A stretch of 64,000 nucleotides of DNA, taken from positions 46,747,766-46,811,765 of the forward strand of contig CM067448.1 in NCBI GenBank assembly GCA_034508935.3, given 5' to 3'. Source of the DNA: Berghia stephanieae (Eukaryota; Mollusca; Gastropoda; Nudibranchia; Aeolidiidae). Both the position numbers and the translations under genes were made by a program. Under the pieces are notes generated by a model. That model was not told the origin of the DNA, did no database searches, and saw only the letters and a program-made list of their open reading frames with translations. This document shows, in pieces, positions 11,007-22,495 of this stretch; position 1 is the stretch's first letter, and every line of letters begins with the position of its first letter.

Positions 11007-14000
11007 TTAAGATGCCCACATCTCCAACTCCTTCATGTCGTCGTCTTCCTCTATAGAAGCTGTTAAAGAATAAAAACAAAAATTTATCATTTCATAAATT
11101 TTTTTGGCAGTCCTTCAGAGATATTTATTAGTCCCATGGAGCTAGAGTTCATCCCAGTTTAAACAGACAATAGCAATTGCTTGCTATCATTTGGATAGAG
11201 CTCTAGTCTATTGTAAGGCACTACCCACCAGATCTAAAGACCCAGCTACCCAATCTCTGCTGGGTGGAAAGGGGGGATCAGAAAGAAAAAAAATCTCGAC
11301 TGAACCCAGGGTCGATCTCGGTCCCTTTGCTTGAGAAGCCAGTGCTCTACAAACTGAGCTATAATTAAAACTATTTATTTTTTCCAACAAAAGAGTTATT
11401 GTTGAGAAAATTCTTTTTCCTTACCCCCTCCCCAACCCCTTCTTACCACTTTTTTCCATGATAATAAAATTTGTTTGACAAAATGTATTAAATGCCAGAT
11501 TGAGGATCTTCAAAGTTTTCAAGTTGTATTTTTGCAAAAGGCATTACGGGGACCATCACTTCACCTATAGGGCCCATCACCTGACCTCACCTATGGGGCC
11601 AATCACCTGACCTCACCTATGGGGCCCATCACCTAAAAATTACAAATCGTCCACGAATCCAACTAACATTAACCATTCATGTCTGCTCTCTGATTTGTGT
11701 CAAGTGCTGTGTTGAATGGTTTCCATATTCTCAATATAAGTGATGGACGATATTCATAACTCTTTCTCCCTGTTTCTCTCTGTAATGATAATGGTTCTGT
11801 CATGTCTACAATTATGAACCGCACAATATTGAAGGGAGTTGACACAAAAATAGTAAAATAGTAAATTAAATTAGTAAATTTCCCTTTATTCATCTCATAT
11901 GGGAAATTTGTTTCTAGGGTCTATTCCAAGGGATGACTGGAATAACCCAGGCGTTAGCCGCAGTGTAGCGCCACAAATTGAGCTAGGGTGAGGTGACTTG
12001 CTCAAGGCCACACAGAGCAGCAATGGATAATCGAACTCGGTACCTTTCGGGTACAAAGCAAAGACCGTACTGCTGAGCCATGCTGAACATTTTAATCAAG
12101 TTTTCAAAGAGAATACACAAAAGTAAGACATTCTATGAATGCTTTTCCATTGATGTATAAAACATTTGAATATAAACAATTTGAAAAAATATTAAGTAAG
12201 GTCCCAAAAAAAAAAGCTCTTTCGATTTGTTTGTTCTTTGTTATTTCTCCAATACGCTATATAAATTCTGCTTCATGCCATTATGTATTCAATGAGCTCT
12301 TACCTTTCTGATGGAGCCATTTTGGAAACTGAGAATAAGTTCAATGAGTTGAGTTCTAAGAGTTATTACTTTTACCCAATAGTGCAACTATGTGGTCTGG
12401 TGGTATGGTACTCGCTTTCTGATGCCATCAGATGGGAAGGTCCTGGGTCCAAACCTAGTTCTCTGCATAGTTGAGTCCTTAGAAAAGGCTCTTTACTCAC
12501 ATTCTCTCACTGTACTGTGGTGTAAAATGAGTACCTGGCCGTTTACAGTGTTGTCTCTGTCCAATAAAAATTGTAATATCGCCCTACAGGCACCATGTCA
12601 TATCCTACATGTTAAATTTTGTTGTTGGTCAGGGACCCCTTGTTAAGTGCTTTGAGCACATTTGTGTCAGTGCATGACATAATCAGTCAGTAGTTGAAAA
12701 TTTTGGATATTTTTTGTGTATTTTCTGATAGAATATGCTCTCCAGAGCATTTTCATCTTTATTTGAAGTAAATCAGGTGATTTTTCATGAAATTATGGTC
12801 AGATGTATGGAAAAGGTATCCAGCAACTTTTCTCAAATTTCATACTTTTTCAACTCGACTAGCTGTAAAAAATATTTAGAACTGAAATTAAGCTTTGATA
12901 TTTCTCGAACATGTACAAAAAGGGTTGATTTAACCATTTATGACAAGAACTCATTTTTTGATAAAAAATTGACCTTCTAACTAAATTTGGCAATATCCAA
13001 ACCTGTTCACCATCCGCCTGATTATGTCATTCACTGTAACATATAGTGAATATTGCCCTCTATAAAAGCTTAAGTTTTGTAAATGGACCTTCCTACCTCT
13101 GGCTGGAACTCTCTCACTGGGTTCAGCAGTGGGAACGCTTGGCAAGTTCTCAGTCTCTCCACCGACCTCCAGCAACTGTTTATCCAAGTCTTCTTGTTCC
13201 ATTTCCTCCAGCTCTGCTAACAGGTCATCCTGAAATAAAAGGACAAGGAAATATTCTGTTAGTTGAAGGGAAAAAAATTGAAACTGTGTTGTTGAGCTCA
13301 TTTAGCTGAACAATATAATGTATAGAATGGACTTGCTGTTTCCCTGTTTGAGCAAGAAAAGTCTAATTTTGTTTGTCGGGTGGTTGTGGAGATTCGGAGA
13401 AAATTCTGAAACTGGCTTGGTACAGAGAGAGTTTTAAAATTTCATAAACAAGAAGACGCATGTGTTAAGGAACTGTATAGGGTTGGGGTGGGCATTCAGC
13501 ACAAATAAAATATTGGTTCCTGTGACTTGCATTAAACTAACCTCGTCAACATCATGGTTGTAACCGATAGGGTTGCAGATGGTCTCCCATATTTCATTGG
13601 AGATTTCATGCTGCTCAGTGACGTCATCCATAAGGTCGTGATCTTTGTCAACATCCCTGGGAATTAAAGGGGAAAAAAAAAACACAAAAACAATAGATTT
13701 CAACTTCCAATCATCAATTGACTAAAACTTTAGACTTTAGTCTGACCACCAATGAAAAGCATTGAATGAAAAATAAATATAACAAAAGCTTTTTTAAAAA
13801 AAGAACAAAATAAATAACATGGAGTGTTTTGGGCTCAAAACGTTTTTCAGCCAACAACAAAAAATAGTCAAATTATAAAGGTTAATTTTGATTGAAATGA
13901 CTGGTAACATATATTCCATCTTTCCACCTCATGCTAATCCAACAATAGAAGGAACGAAATTGGCATCACCCAACTCTTTGTTATTGTTTTTGTATCAATC

Positions 14001-15041
14001 GGACTATAAATGGTCAAGGTTACGCACAGCTTTGGGTCTTGGTACGTTATATTTGGCTGGTGGAGTGTATGAGTAATTACCTAAGCGCATAGCATCATCA
14101 ATACTTACAGATTTTGATGAGCTCCTTTGAGGGCCTTGGCTGCATCGCTCATGGCCTTCAAGACCTCAGTATTTGTACTGGCATTCTCTAGGGCTTCTCT
14201 CTGGAACTCTATGGTGGACAATGTGCAATCAATCTGTTGAAGATTCTTTTCCAAATGCTTTTTTCTCTTCAAGGCAGCCAAGGCCACTGTAAGTGGAAGA
14301 TTAAATGTTCAAGAACTTGAATACAAAATGTCAGCCATTTAAGAAATAGACAGCTTTAAATTGATTATTATAATTATTGGGTTTTTTAAAATGTTATTTT
14401 ATTATCATTATCATTATCATCACCATCATTATTATTACAGTTTGGTGCTTTTTGTTTGTTACTTTTTGTGTGTGTGTGAATAAGTACCGGTAAAACTGGT
14501 TTTTAAAAAAGAATCCTGAAAATATATTTTAAATATTGAAATTGTGTAGAGTTAACATTAAAAATTTGGAACACAAAATAAAAAGACATCAATGGCAAAC
14601 AGGATGAGCAATAAACAAATCCATCTAAAATAGTCAATAAGTGGATAAAAGAAATACTTAAATAAAAATCTTCCAAATTCTGAGTGTCTGGGTGTGTTGA
14701 AATCAAATTAATAAAAAAAATTAAGCAAGGGCCTACCTCGTTTTGTTGTAACAATAACATTTGTATTTGTATATTCACAATGCACGCACACATTAGTGCT
14801 ACCTCAAAATCTATTTTTGATTCAGTATTTTAAGAAATGATATTGAAGTTAATGATAAAATACCTCTCTTATTTTTGGTTCCAGCTTTTTGGGCTGTTGA
14901 AACTTCTTGATCGATTTTTTTCTCCAGGAATTCCAACTTCTACATGAGCATCTCCTCTGTTTCTCTTAATTTTTGTATGGCCTCTCGTGTAGAAGGAGGC
15001 TTTTCCTTGCTACCGCCGAAAATTTTAGAAATAAAATTCAT
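11007..15041 (-). CDS. CHMP4: CHMP4/SNF7 charged multivesicular body protein (five exons, one in-frame stop)
   Basis: Five exons in transcript order, 15041-14864, 14286-14109, 13656-13542, 13229-13097 and 11059-11007, join with GT/AG borders and matching phases. They total 657 bp, or 218 codons plus stop; human CHMP4B has 224. The start was chosen at MNFISKIFGG, which matches the family N-terminus. Diagnostic stretches are TEEML, TKNKR, LSTIEFQREALEN and the C-terminal EEDDDMKELEMWAS, the acidic tail helix that in this family binds ALIX. CHMP4 polymerises into ESCRT-III filaments on membranes during endosomal sorting, cytokinetic abscission and repair. Oddities: codon 34 (14942-14940) reads TAG where relatives have lysine, and exon 3 has unusual residues (EIWETICNP). 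It may be a decaying paralogue, a polymorphic null or a base-call error. Confidence 0.88.
11108..11374 (-). mobile_element. tRNA-derived SINE (family 3) in CHMP4 intron 4
   Basis: The minus strand has tagctcag...gtagagc (A box) and gagatcgaccc (B box), then a body with a purine/pyrimidine stretch and the motif agcaagcaattgctattgt. The same element is at 59883-60140. The internal promoter boxes indicate a tRNA origin. Confidence 0.75.
11560..11638 (+). repeat. Three-unit minisatellite
   Basis: About three copies of a 26-bp unit containing cacctatggggcc and atcacctgacct, within CHMP4 intron 4. Confidence 0.8.
11880..12087 (-). mobile_element. tRNA-headed SINE with CORE-like segment (family 6)
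   Basis: The minus strand starts with a tRNA-like head (atggctcagcagtacgg, then ccgagttcgatta as B box). It then contains ggccttgagcaagtcacc, which resembles the CORE segment of vertebrate MIR SINEs. A second copy is at 63180-63382. Confidence 0.65.
12382..13075 (+). mobile_element. tRNA-derived SINE (family 4) split by a MITE
   Basis: The head reads gcaactatgtggtctggtgg with the B-box region ggtcctgggtccaaacc. The body runs to agcacattt near 12660, and the expected tail (gaatattgccctctataaa) resumes at about 13044. The interruption is the MITE at 12660-13043. The tail ends about 20 bp from the splice donor of CHMP4 exon 4. Related copies are at 16105-16384, 16430-16545, 34008-34070 and 35966-36290. 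Confidence 0.75.
12660..13043 (+). mobile_element. MITE with a preserved open frame, copy 2
   Basis: Inserted within the family-4 SINE. Its ends again carry gacataatcag and its inverse. The corresponding frame at 12735-12980 keeps the order of residues seen in copy 1 (KVSSNFSQISYFFN, LKLSFDISR) but diverges at the C-terminus. Confidence 0.75.
13250..13541. other. CHMP4 intron 3
   Basis: Intron between exons 3 and 4. Only splice signals are evident: a gttagt-type donor next to 13542 and a polypyrimidine tract with cag next to 13229. Confidence 0.7.
13820..13866 (+). repeat. Single arm of the fold-back MITE
   Basis: The string ttttgggctcaaaacg followed by tttcagccaacaac matches one arm of the fold-back element at 30310-30600. 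It lies in CHMP4 intron 2. Confidence 0.6.
13940..14101 (-). repeat. Dispersed repeat H, in CHMP4 intron 2
   Basis: It is shared with 55486-55660, 60255-60470 and 63622-63830. Markers are agaaggaacgaa, tttgttattgttttt and ttggtacgttatat. Its edge lies within about 8 bp of the splice donor of CHMP4 exon 2. Superfamily unknown. Confidence 0.65.
14290..14860. other. CHMP4 intron 1
   Basis: Intron 1 holds short attat/catcatt tracts and a tg run near 14465-14480. No other feature is recognised. Confidence 0.7.
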
Positions 15042-15395
15042 CCTCAGAATTAGTCTCTAGGTCTGTCTAAAGGAAAAATTAAGAAAGAAGTTTAGATTCA
15101 GTTTTGGGCCTGTGGGTCCCGTTGAGTGAAGTCAACGAAGTCGAAGTCGAAGTGACTGTTGTGTCCTACTGGGCGAGTCAAACAAATTTTTACTTAGAGT
15201 TTCCTTACAACTACTTTAGCTTTTTGAAAAAAGCAAGTTACCCGTGAACTTGTTTTGTTCTAAAACAACTTTTGGATCCCAACCCCTCAAAACTATGACA
15301 ATTGGTTTTATTTGTGTTTGTGTTTATTTCTCAATCCTGACCAAAGAAGGAAGAATGAAGGCTGTTACTGTTGAGATATATCATAGAATAGTTTT

Positions 15396-15397
<2 letters not shown>

Positions 15398-15430
<33 letters not shown>

Positions 15431-15464
15431 CTGCACACACACACACTCTCTCTCTCTCTCTCTA

Positions 15465-15500
<36 letters not shown>
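15398..15500. repeat. Compound CT/AC microsatellite
   Basis: Alternating (CT)n and (AC)n blocks upstream of CHMP4. Confidence 0.95.
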
Positions 15501-15780
15501 TTACAAATTTTCGCCTAATCTAATAGTAATAGTATAAATATATATGTATTTTGTGTTTACTTGAGAAAGGCCAAAGGCCGAAAAGTCGTCTATTTTGTGT
15601 TGTTAATTCATGAATCAGATTTACTCCCTTTTTAATCTCCATTTTATTGACTCATTTAGGCACCTCTATTTATAAGTTTTACTAAGAGATTTTTCCTATT
15701 TCGATGGTTTTACTACTGTTATTTAACGTACAAAAGAGTTCCTCGGTCGTAACTAAAAAAAAAGGAAGTTCCACCAGAGA

Positions 15781-15828
15781 GATTGTATAGCTAACGTTAG
15801 CTTCTAAACTCTCTGGTTCCACTGAGTT
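15781..15828. repeat. Imperfect inverted repeat around agctaacgttagct
   Basis: A 14-bp perfect palindrome, agctaacgttagct, is enclosed by ccagagag on the left and ctctctgg on the right. Confidence 0.6.
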
Positions 15829-16104
15829 ACTTTCATGTGACTGTTGCTATTTTAAGAGAATACGTAATTACTAGAGAACTGACGAACCCGCTTTCAGATA
15901 TTTTGCAATATAGTTTGACGTCAGTTTTTTAAAATTTTGTGCACCGTCTCGTGAGTTGGCGTTAATAATGCTCAAGGAAACAAGTGATCTCATTGGTTGA
16001 ACAATTGAATACAACTCACGATTTGTTTTCTTTGAGGCCAAGACTTGTCTTTTGGCGTCATTTTCTGGTCAGTGTCAGGCTATAACGCTTTACCAGTAAT
16101 TGAG

Positions 16105-16384
16105 CATTTAATTTTTTTGCAAAATATCCACTAAACGTGCCCAAATCGCTTAACATGGGTTCCCTTAGCCAACAGTAGGACGAGACACGACACCCGTTAG
16201 GCGATATATTTCGGAAAGAGACAAAGTTCTTAACGTTAACAGTCAGGTTCTCATTTTCCACATGAGCACGGTGACGGAATGTGAGTAAAGAGGCCTTTTC
16301 CAAGGACTCATCTATGCACAGCTCAGAGCAAACCCTGGACCTTCCGATCCTAAGGCGAGTGTCATATCATTTGACCACATAGTT
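16105..16384 (-). mobile_element. tRNA-derived SINE, family 4
   Basis: The tRNA-like head is on the minus strand near 16384 (tatgtggtcaaatgatatga, then ggtccagggtttg). The tail, containing agtggatatt in sense, is near 16115. Confidence 0.65.
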
Positions 16385-16429
16385 TTACCGCAATTTGTGA
16401 TAAATCTCTGCACGTATTTACTAGGTCTT

Positions 16430-16545
16430 GAATACTTATTTTACGTGTCACGTGTTGCTGTTGGCCAGGGACCCTGTGTAAAGCGCTTTGAGCACGTTTA
16501 GTGGATATTGCGCTATGTAAAAGCTGATTTTTAAAAATAATAATT
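16430..16545 (+). mobile_element. Family-4 SINE 3' tail
   Basis: Carries ggccagggaccc, aaagcgctttgagcacg and tggatattgcgctatg, the tail of the family-4 SINE. It lies head to head with the copy at 16105-16384 and lacks its own head. Confidence 0.65.
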
Positions 16546-17100
16546 TTTTAAATACTCTTACAAGGCGGGCATCCCTTGTTGGAACAATCCGCTCTGCGTA
16601 AGCATACGCCAGGCGCTTTTCATAGTATAGTAATGATAGAAATAAGCTAGTATTTAGTATCAGTTTATATTTTAATTTGTACGCTGATACTTGTTGCGCA
16701 GCACTCTTCTCAAATCAGAAGGGGGAGTAGGGGGGGGGGGGGAAGCATAGCTTTTATTTTTATATGTTGAAGGGGGGAAAAAAAGGGGGGGGGGAGGTGG
16801 GGTTAAGGGGTAGGGGGAAAAAAAGGGGGGGGGAGGGGTTAAGGAGTAGGGGGGAGGGGGGGTAAATAAAGTGCCGAATGCGTCACCACTATGATAAAGA
16901 CGCCCGAATATTCATGTTTACAATCTCCATCATTGTCATCATCATAATCATGATTATCATCGTCGTCGTCGTGGTTATCTTTCATCCTCACCACCACCAC
17001 CACCACCACCAACATCATCATCATCAGCCTCATTCCTCCTCGTCATTATTTTCTTCGATTATGTCCCTTTATTCCACCGGAAGTGATATTTTGGCGACTC
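16546..17100. other. G-rich tract and trinucleotide repeats
   Basis: At 16720-16865 the plus strand has many G-runs separated by A-rich spacers. At 16930-17035 imperfect atc, gtc and cac triplet repeats follow. No gene is supported; predicted frames here are low-complexity artefacts. Confidence 0.7.
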
Positions 17101-18300
17101 TAAAATCTCCGGTATAAAACTGAATAGAAGTGACAATACAAATCTGCGATCATCATTATATAAAAATGGTAAATTTTCTAATACATAGGTTATATTTATC
17201 ACACATATTGTTTGCGTCGTCGAAACACATGTATTGCTTACTTATTTAAAGTGTAACCTTGGCTGGCCCTTATTCCTCTTTGTTTACATTGAAAACGAAA
17301 GTTGAACGTTTATGATAAGTCCCAACTACAAAATCTCTTAAATATTTCGATTCTTTTGCGCCTCGAACCTTGTTTTTATGAATAACAATGCGTTCTAAGT
17401 TATTTTCGAGCTATACCCCTTCTCACTATCCGTTTTCATCCACTTGCATGGGCAGGGATTGTCTTTTTAATTCCTCCCGCAACCTCCGGCTTTTTTGTAG
17501 GCACTTGCAAGAAGTAGCTCTGGCGAGGATTTCTGTTTCCGTTTTTGAGGGGAAAAAATTTAGGAGTGATTTTAAAATGTTCATTCTTCTTTCTCAGTGG
17601 AATGAAATGGCATGTATTATATTTCATTGGAAAGGGCATAAAATTCTACATACAATGATGCTAATATTATCTTTTTATATCATGATTTTGAGAAATCTTT
17701 GTGTAAAGAGAGTATAGAGAGCCTCGCCTTTGGCCGACCAACCTCCGCTGCACGTCCAACTCGCCTTGAGCATGCATTCACGTAAAATATAAAGATTTTT
17801 TTTAAAAACCTACCTCTGTTTCAAAAACTAGCATCTTTCACCTTTCTAAGAAACATTTTGATTTTTCAGAACTTTAGTTCGTTAAAAAAATACCGGCCAA
17901 TCTGACCCGTTGAGTCGAATGAAAACGAAATTTTGTTGTTTACACGGTTCAAAGGAAATGCCGTAAATAAGCTTTCATGGACTTCCTGTGTTGTTTTTAC
18001 AGTGTCACGTGACCGTTTTGAGAAATTTGACGTCTGCTACAAATAATTAGACCGGTAGGGGGTAGATATTTTCGTTGGAGCAGAGAAAAAGTGAGTATTA
18101 TTTCTTGGACTTGTAGAGAGGCCTAGGGTCCACCAGCAGTCAAGTTGATTGAATAAAAGAAAAAAAGGCCTTTTTTATCCGCCGCCACCACCACCATGAG
18201 AGTGGAGGGTGAGGGGGGGGGGGTGTTGCATGAAGACGAAAGGGAGACGTGGTGACCTTGGATGACGTAGAGCATCTCAAGGATGCTGGCAGCAGTTGCA
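17101..18300. other. No recognised feature
   Basis: No gene or repeat is recognised. The 109-residue frame at 17388-17717 has no identifiable domain or splice context. Confidence 0.5.
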
Positions 18301-18307
18301 GGTGTTC

Positions 18308-18421
18308 TTAACCCCTTAACGGCGAAGCTAATTTTTTGCTTTTAGATAATAGTTTGCTTTTATCTTTATTATTGTTAACGGGGAATACAGAGTAAGATTG
18401 ATATTCGCCTTTAAAAGGTTA
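18308..18421. mobile_element. Short MITE, about 114 bp
   Basis: The ends cttaaccccttaacggcgaa and, inverted at the right, cttaaccttttaaaggcgaa form imperfect 20-bp TIRs around an AT-rich centre. Confidence 0.6.
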
Positions 18422-18559
18422 AGTTGTTTTGGGTTTTTTTCAGGTTTTTGTTTTTTTTTCAAATGCCTAGTGAGAGAAAAAACAAAACAATCATACATGT
18501 ATCTGCAAACAGCAGAACGTTTTCATTTTACAATGAGATGGGAAGGGGAAGGGATAACA

Positions 18560-18564
18560 TTATG

Positions 18565-18601
<37 letters not shown>

Positions 18602-18635
18602 GCGGGGGAATGGGGGGGGGGGGGGGGGGGATAGT
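18560..18635 (+). repeat. GA microsatellite plus G-run
   Basis: A (GA)n run at 18567-18598 is followed by a purine-rich G tract. Confidence 0.9.
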
Positions 18636-18659
18636 AAGGGGGAATGGGAAAAGATGAAA

Positions 18660-19837
18660 GAAACAATGGGTTGCCTGATGATGTAGATCAAAGGAATGTT
18701 ACAGCGGTGTTCACGGAGCGTACTTCGTGAAACTTTAACCTTTTACAGTGACAGTTTTTTTTTCTGCAGATTGCTTATGCAGAATAAATCGTTTCCACCA
18801 AGAGAGCAGTAGTAAGAGTATATTTCGACTCGGGCTTCAATTAAACTATAAATCGCAAAGCTTGTCTTTTAATGATAATATTAAGACTAAGATCTGGAGT
18901 TTGGGGAGTGTAAGATGGAATCTCGCCAATAATGGTTAAAATTGTTTTGATTTTTAAAAATATAACACACACACACACACACGAGCGCGCGCGGTCACGA
19001 CAGCGAGGACCATCTATTGCATGTGTTGCAACGGTAAATCAGTTTACGTGTACGTAGATCCTGAGGCGAGATGCCCCGTTACCGTGTACGCACCCCCCCC
19101 CCCCCCAAAAAAAAAAAAAAAAAGAAAGAGACACACACACATACACACACACGCACACACACACACACGCACGCTGTCTCGCATCCGCTACGAACTAATT
19201 TTGCGCACCAATTTTTACTGCACTAATGCACCAAATTGCATTTGGTTTGGCCACTTGGCCTCCTGTAACCAACTGTTTGGCTTCCTCTGACTTTCCCCGT
19301 TATATCGTGTTACTCTGGTACCGGTAAAACTTATTTTATTTGGCAATCTAAATATCTAAATGCAACACGTGCTAACGCCACAGATTGCATTTGCTAATGC
19401 TTCTATATATACGAATTTTCCTTATCCCATCTAAATTGTTTAACAAATCTAAAGAGTTTTCGCGAGGCTAAGGTGGGTTTGGTGGTATTTGGGCTCCTGC
19501 CGAGGAATCTGGCCTCTTGCTATAGCTAGTTTGGTCTCTTACTCAAAAATGATCTGGCAACCCTGCCTGGCTAGGCGGAACCTTGATAACAGAAACGGGA
19601 CCCAGGCGATTTCGCGAGGAATTAAAAATGAAAACAATTAGGTTATAATTTCAACACAACTTTTGAAATTCATCAAGGATTGTCCATTACCGAATGTTTT
19701 TTGATAGAAAACAAATGCATCTTCAAATCTAAACTGCTTTTGACGGTAAGCGGTAAGTTTTTATTTATTTTTCTGTCCAAACGAATGATTTGTCCTGGTT
19801 ATAGAAGCTAAGTATTGGTAACACCGGCGCAGCTCTC
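18660..19837. other. No gene; AC, C and A runs
   Basis: Simple tracts occur at 18964-18985 (AC) and 19091-19170 (C-run, A-run, AC). The frame at 19021-19290 runs through these tracts and is not credible as a gene. Confidence 0.6.
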
Positions 19838-19839
19838 TA

Positions 19840-22320
19840 TGTGACCCTCCGCCTCGAAACGGTATTAAGTCGGATTTTTCAATTTTGGGTTTTTGGTACC
19901 CAATCACAGCTTATTTTATGCTTAAAATTTGATACCAAATTTATACAATTCTGATTATTCATTGCCGAGATATGACCGTTTGAAGTAGGGAGAGTGTGAA
20001 AACCAAGTTTTAACCCTCTCGTGTTCAGATTCTTTTTGGGGGAGTAGATAATGAGTTCCCTATATGGCCATGTCAATCATGTAGACATCCTTTGATGATA
20101 TAAGCCTACTCTTTGATATCTGTAGTCGCCTTTTCGTTTTCTACGGTCACTCATGGCTAAACTCCGCCCAGAAACGATTTCATAGGTCCGTCCATCACCA
20201 AATTTCAAACTTTTGTTCTCGTGAGTTCATAAGTTTTTTGACCGAAGAATGATTGGCTACTGAGCATCTTGACCCTTCAACGATTGGTCGTTCTGGCAGC
20301 TCACGTGTCAACAGCCGTCAACAATGAATTGAATCATCGTCGATGCAGTGGAAGACGGCCATGGAATAGTTGCGTCACATCGCCACGTTGTTGAATAAAT
20401 TATCCAGGCATGGTCGATAGGTAAAAAAGCCAAATTATGTTCTAGTTACATTTGAAACAAACAAAGTATATCACTCATCCCGTCTCATTGAGATATAAAG
20501 AATGATATAAAAATCAAGAAAATCGGCCGATAAATAAAAAAGTTGCTTAAAAAAGCTAAAATAAACAAAAGCAATTTTTAAAATCAAATTTATTCGTAAA
20601 ACAGTTGGTTTTCAACCGATTTTTATGAAACAAAGACCAATGTACTTCTTTTTTCAAGCTGATTTCAGCAATGTGACTTTCAAATTCCTCAGACTTATAT
20701 TTTTTACTTTTGATTTTAGCTTTTAGGCCTACTCCATAAGGTGTTATATTCCTTGCATAACAATAGCGTAATACATCGACGGGGAGAAGCGTCTTTGTTT
20801 CGGCCAGCTGGATAGATAGCCTGTGATTGGTCGAAGACTTTGAGACGCTTGATTCACAATTCTACACGAACGGACCCCGGCGGTCTATCAAAGAGGTGTA
20901 ACAAATTTATTTACCGACTATTTTTCTTGGTGCTAAAATTACAAAGTAATAATTTCGCATCAGAAAAAATAACTCTGAAGTTCCTATCTCTTTATTACAA
21001 TAAAATTGATACCACGAATGACAAAATCGACCCACAAATAAGGGAGTTATAAATTATTCATAATATTTTTAAAAGTTTACAATAATGGTCTTCAAAGTCA
21101 TTTTTCATCACCAAAGTCGTAATTTTTTACCGATTTTTACCAAACAAAGTGCAATGTCAATGATTTTCACCCGCAAATAAAATAGGATTTAAATCGCAAT
21201 TTCTGAAACGTATTTTCTTTTCTGTCGGCAAATTTATAAAAATCAAAGCTGAAAACACCCTGCGGCAGTGACATGGCCTGTCATTTCCTTCACAACGATT
21301 GGATTTTACTTACTGAGGCCAGTCTTGACTACCCCGCCCATGAATATTATGCCGTTGTCGGTTTTTGTCGGGTTGAATCTTAAAGAGTTAAGAAAACCAA
21401 CTTTGAAGTGAGGCACCGTTTTCACGCACAGTTAAATCAATGGGCAAAGATAACTCCTTAGATACGGACATCGAAAATTTGACGAGAATAGTGAAATTTG
21501 GCATGAGCTTAGCTTATACATTTAATAATGTACATACAAATTTTGAAACAATCCAATTATTACTGTGAAATTTGTGTCTTATTTAATAGAGAAAATACGA
21601 TTTCAAAATGCCAAAAGTTAAAGAAGGTTGAAATTTGAAAGTACAGTTTTGAAACTACGTGAAGCCGGGTGGGCAGGGAAAGAATTATCAGGAAAGAGGA
21701 TTAGAGAGGAAGTGAGAGAACGAGAGAGTAAAATACACACACACATACACACACAAAAACAGACACACGTGAGAGACAGAGACACACACAGAGAGAAAGA
21801 GAGAGATATAGAGAAAAAGAGGAGCGAGAGGGGGAGGGGAGAGAGACTGCTTGTGTTAAGAGGACGCGAGGGAAATATAATAAAGATTGAAACCGGTATG
21901 TGTGTGTGTGTGTTTGTATGTGTGAAAGAAACAAAAGGGAGGTGGAGAGAGTGAGGTAGACATGAAGAAAGGGATGGAGGCGGAGCAAAGAATTGTAGGG
22001 ATAGTTTAAAGAAAGCATTTTGTTACAAAGTAAGTCATAGTCAATCAACTGGAAACATATTGACCATTGAGATTGCAATTAAAGAAATGGGCTGGTCAAA
22101 TCAATCATTTCATTGTTTCCATTTTGAGTCAGATGACAGCTCGAGGAGGAGGGGTGGGGCTTATTGTGTAGTGACTTACATGAAAACATGTTATTGAATC
22201 TCTCAAGTTTTCCTTAGCGTTTCACCACATTGTTCATTGTCTAAAAAGACCCCCCCCCCCCCCCCCCCCTTTCTTTCAGTATACAAAGAAAGCACAACAG
22301 AACGAGCATCCATCCATCCA

Positions 22321-22382
<62 letters not shown>

Positions 22383-22459
22383 CTCTCTCTCTCTCCCTCT
22401 CTCTGTTTGTCTCTCTCTCCCCTTCATCTACCTATCTATCTATCTATCTATCTATCTAC

Positions 22460-22495
<36 letters not shown>

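Larger units (their letters stand above)
15042..16104. other. Upstream region of CHMP4
   Basis: The first 50-100 bp 5' of the start codon is probably 5' untranslated sequence. Further upstream are CT and AC microsatellites (15390-15500) and an imperfect hairpin at 15781-15828. No TATA box or defined promoter can be assigned. Confidence 0.45.

Noticed and set aside
11208-11390. Functional tRNA gene
   Set aside because: The A and B boxes are followed by a SINE body shared with 59883-60140, so it is a SINE head.
17388-17717. 109-codon frame
   Set aside because: No domain, splice context or second copy supports it.
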